Made by a program: the position numbers and the translations under genes. The notes under the pieces are model-generated. The model saw only the letters and a list, made by a program, of their open reading frames with translations, was not told the origin of the DNA and ran no database searches. DNA of 64,000 nt, taken from assembly GCA_035041965.1 (NCBI GenBank), contig JAPYMA010000525.1, positions 103,047 through 167,046 of the forward strand, read 5' to 3'. Source of the DNA: Anisakis pegreffii. Lineage: Eukaryota; Nematoda; Chromadorea; Rhabditida; Anisakidae. Each line of letters opens with the position of its first letter. The first letter of the stretch is position 1. Below, in pieces: positions 63,561-64,000 of the stretch.

Positions 63561-64000
63561 TCAGAAACGGAAGCAAAAAAAGAGAACAACAAAGTAAAAA
63601 CCAAAATGGAGAATTAGCGCAAAAATGCAAACAAAAAATTACTCAGTAATCATTTCGTTAACAACATTAAGAAGGTTAGATTTGTGAAGAGAAAAACGAA
63701 TAAAAAACAATGAATCCATTATTCTTTTATGCAAAAATTAAGCAGGTCTTTAATGAATCTACAAAATCACTCCCGATAATTTCTGTGCAAACTTTTATAT
63801 TTTGGCATGTAAACTGGTTCTTGCTTGACGAATCTGATGAATGCTTCATATGCGCTTCACTGGTTCACCTCAAACTTTAGCTTTGATCCGAAACAATAGA
63901 TTTTGGTAATATTAAGCTAAAAAAATAGATGGTTACTTCTCATCGAACACGCTCATTTCACGGGCAAACTTCAGAATGAACTGTATTCCTTACTTAATTT

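Larger units (their letters stand above)
61210..64000. other. Gene-free terminal region
   Basis: No convincing exon on either strand. It contains the double hairpin at 61.86 kb and a microsatellite at 63.46 kb. Short frames here are Phe/Ser/Ile-rich and look like chance. Confidence 0.45.

Noticed and set aside
1..64000. CRISPR array, prophage, bacterial operons or riboswitches
   Set aside because: No regularly spaced identical repeats and no prokaryotic gene structure; the whole window is intron-rich eukaryotic DNA.

Overview
The window is eukaryotic. It is strongly AT-rich, its genes are cut by many short GT–AG introns, and it carries a nuclear tRNA-Tyr gene with an intron. A nematode is the best guess. 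The evidence is a worm-like ribosomal protein uL22/RPL17 with an acceptor-like site 11 nt before its ATG (possible spliced-leader site), a few interstitial TTAGGC-type telomere units, and compact introns. None of this is decisive and I do not name a species.

Layout. (1) 4.28–7.9 kb, minus: a complete four-exon goosecoid-class homeobox gene (213 aa, eh1 repressor motif plus K50 paired-like homeodomain). The flanks hold microsatellites and two striking hairpins but no gene I can defend. (2) 16.8–18.4 kb, plus: a three-exon gene for a small secreted protein with the avidin/streptavidin pattern. (3) 19.1–20.6 kb, minus: a four-exon mitochondrial PPR-type protein (PTCD2-like, tentative). (4) 21.2–22.3 kb, minus: RPL17/uL22. 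(5) 23.1–47.8 kb, minus: one giant gene of roughly 65–70 exons, encoding the bridge-like lipid transfer protein BLTP1 (KIAA1109 / Tweek / LPD-3). It is followed from transmembrane N-terminus to conserved C-terminus, and almost every ORF-sized fragment between 23 and 48 kb is one of its exons or a shadow of one. (6) 47.8–53 kb: gene-free repeats, namely a duplicated 120-bp unit, a degenerate higher-order tandem array, and a MITE-like element carrying telomere hexamers. (7) 53.0–54.25 kb, plus: a CCDC28-family gene. (8) 55.4–58.7 kb, minus: a microcephalin (MCPH1) homologue with an N-terminal BRCT and a C-terminal BRCT pair, lying tail to tail with CCDC28. (9) 59–64 kb: tRNA-Tyr(GUA), tRNA-like repeats, hairpins and microsatellite; no secure protein gene.

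The genes do not form a pathway. BLTP1, RPL17 and the PPR-like gene follow one another on the minus strand with gaps of about 0.8 and 0.6 kb, so they could be co-expressed, but the gaps are longer than is typical of nematode operons. Exon joins given to the base were checked by reading frame and intron phase across the join; those marked approximate were not. All identifications come from recognising conserved sequence by eye; no database search was run.
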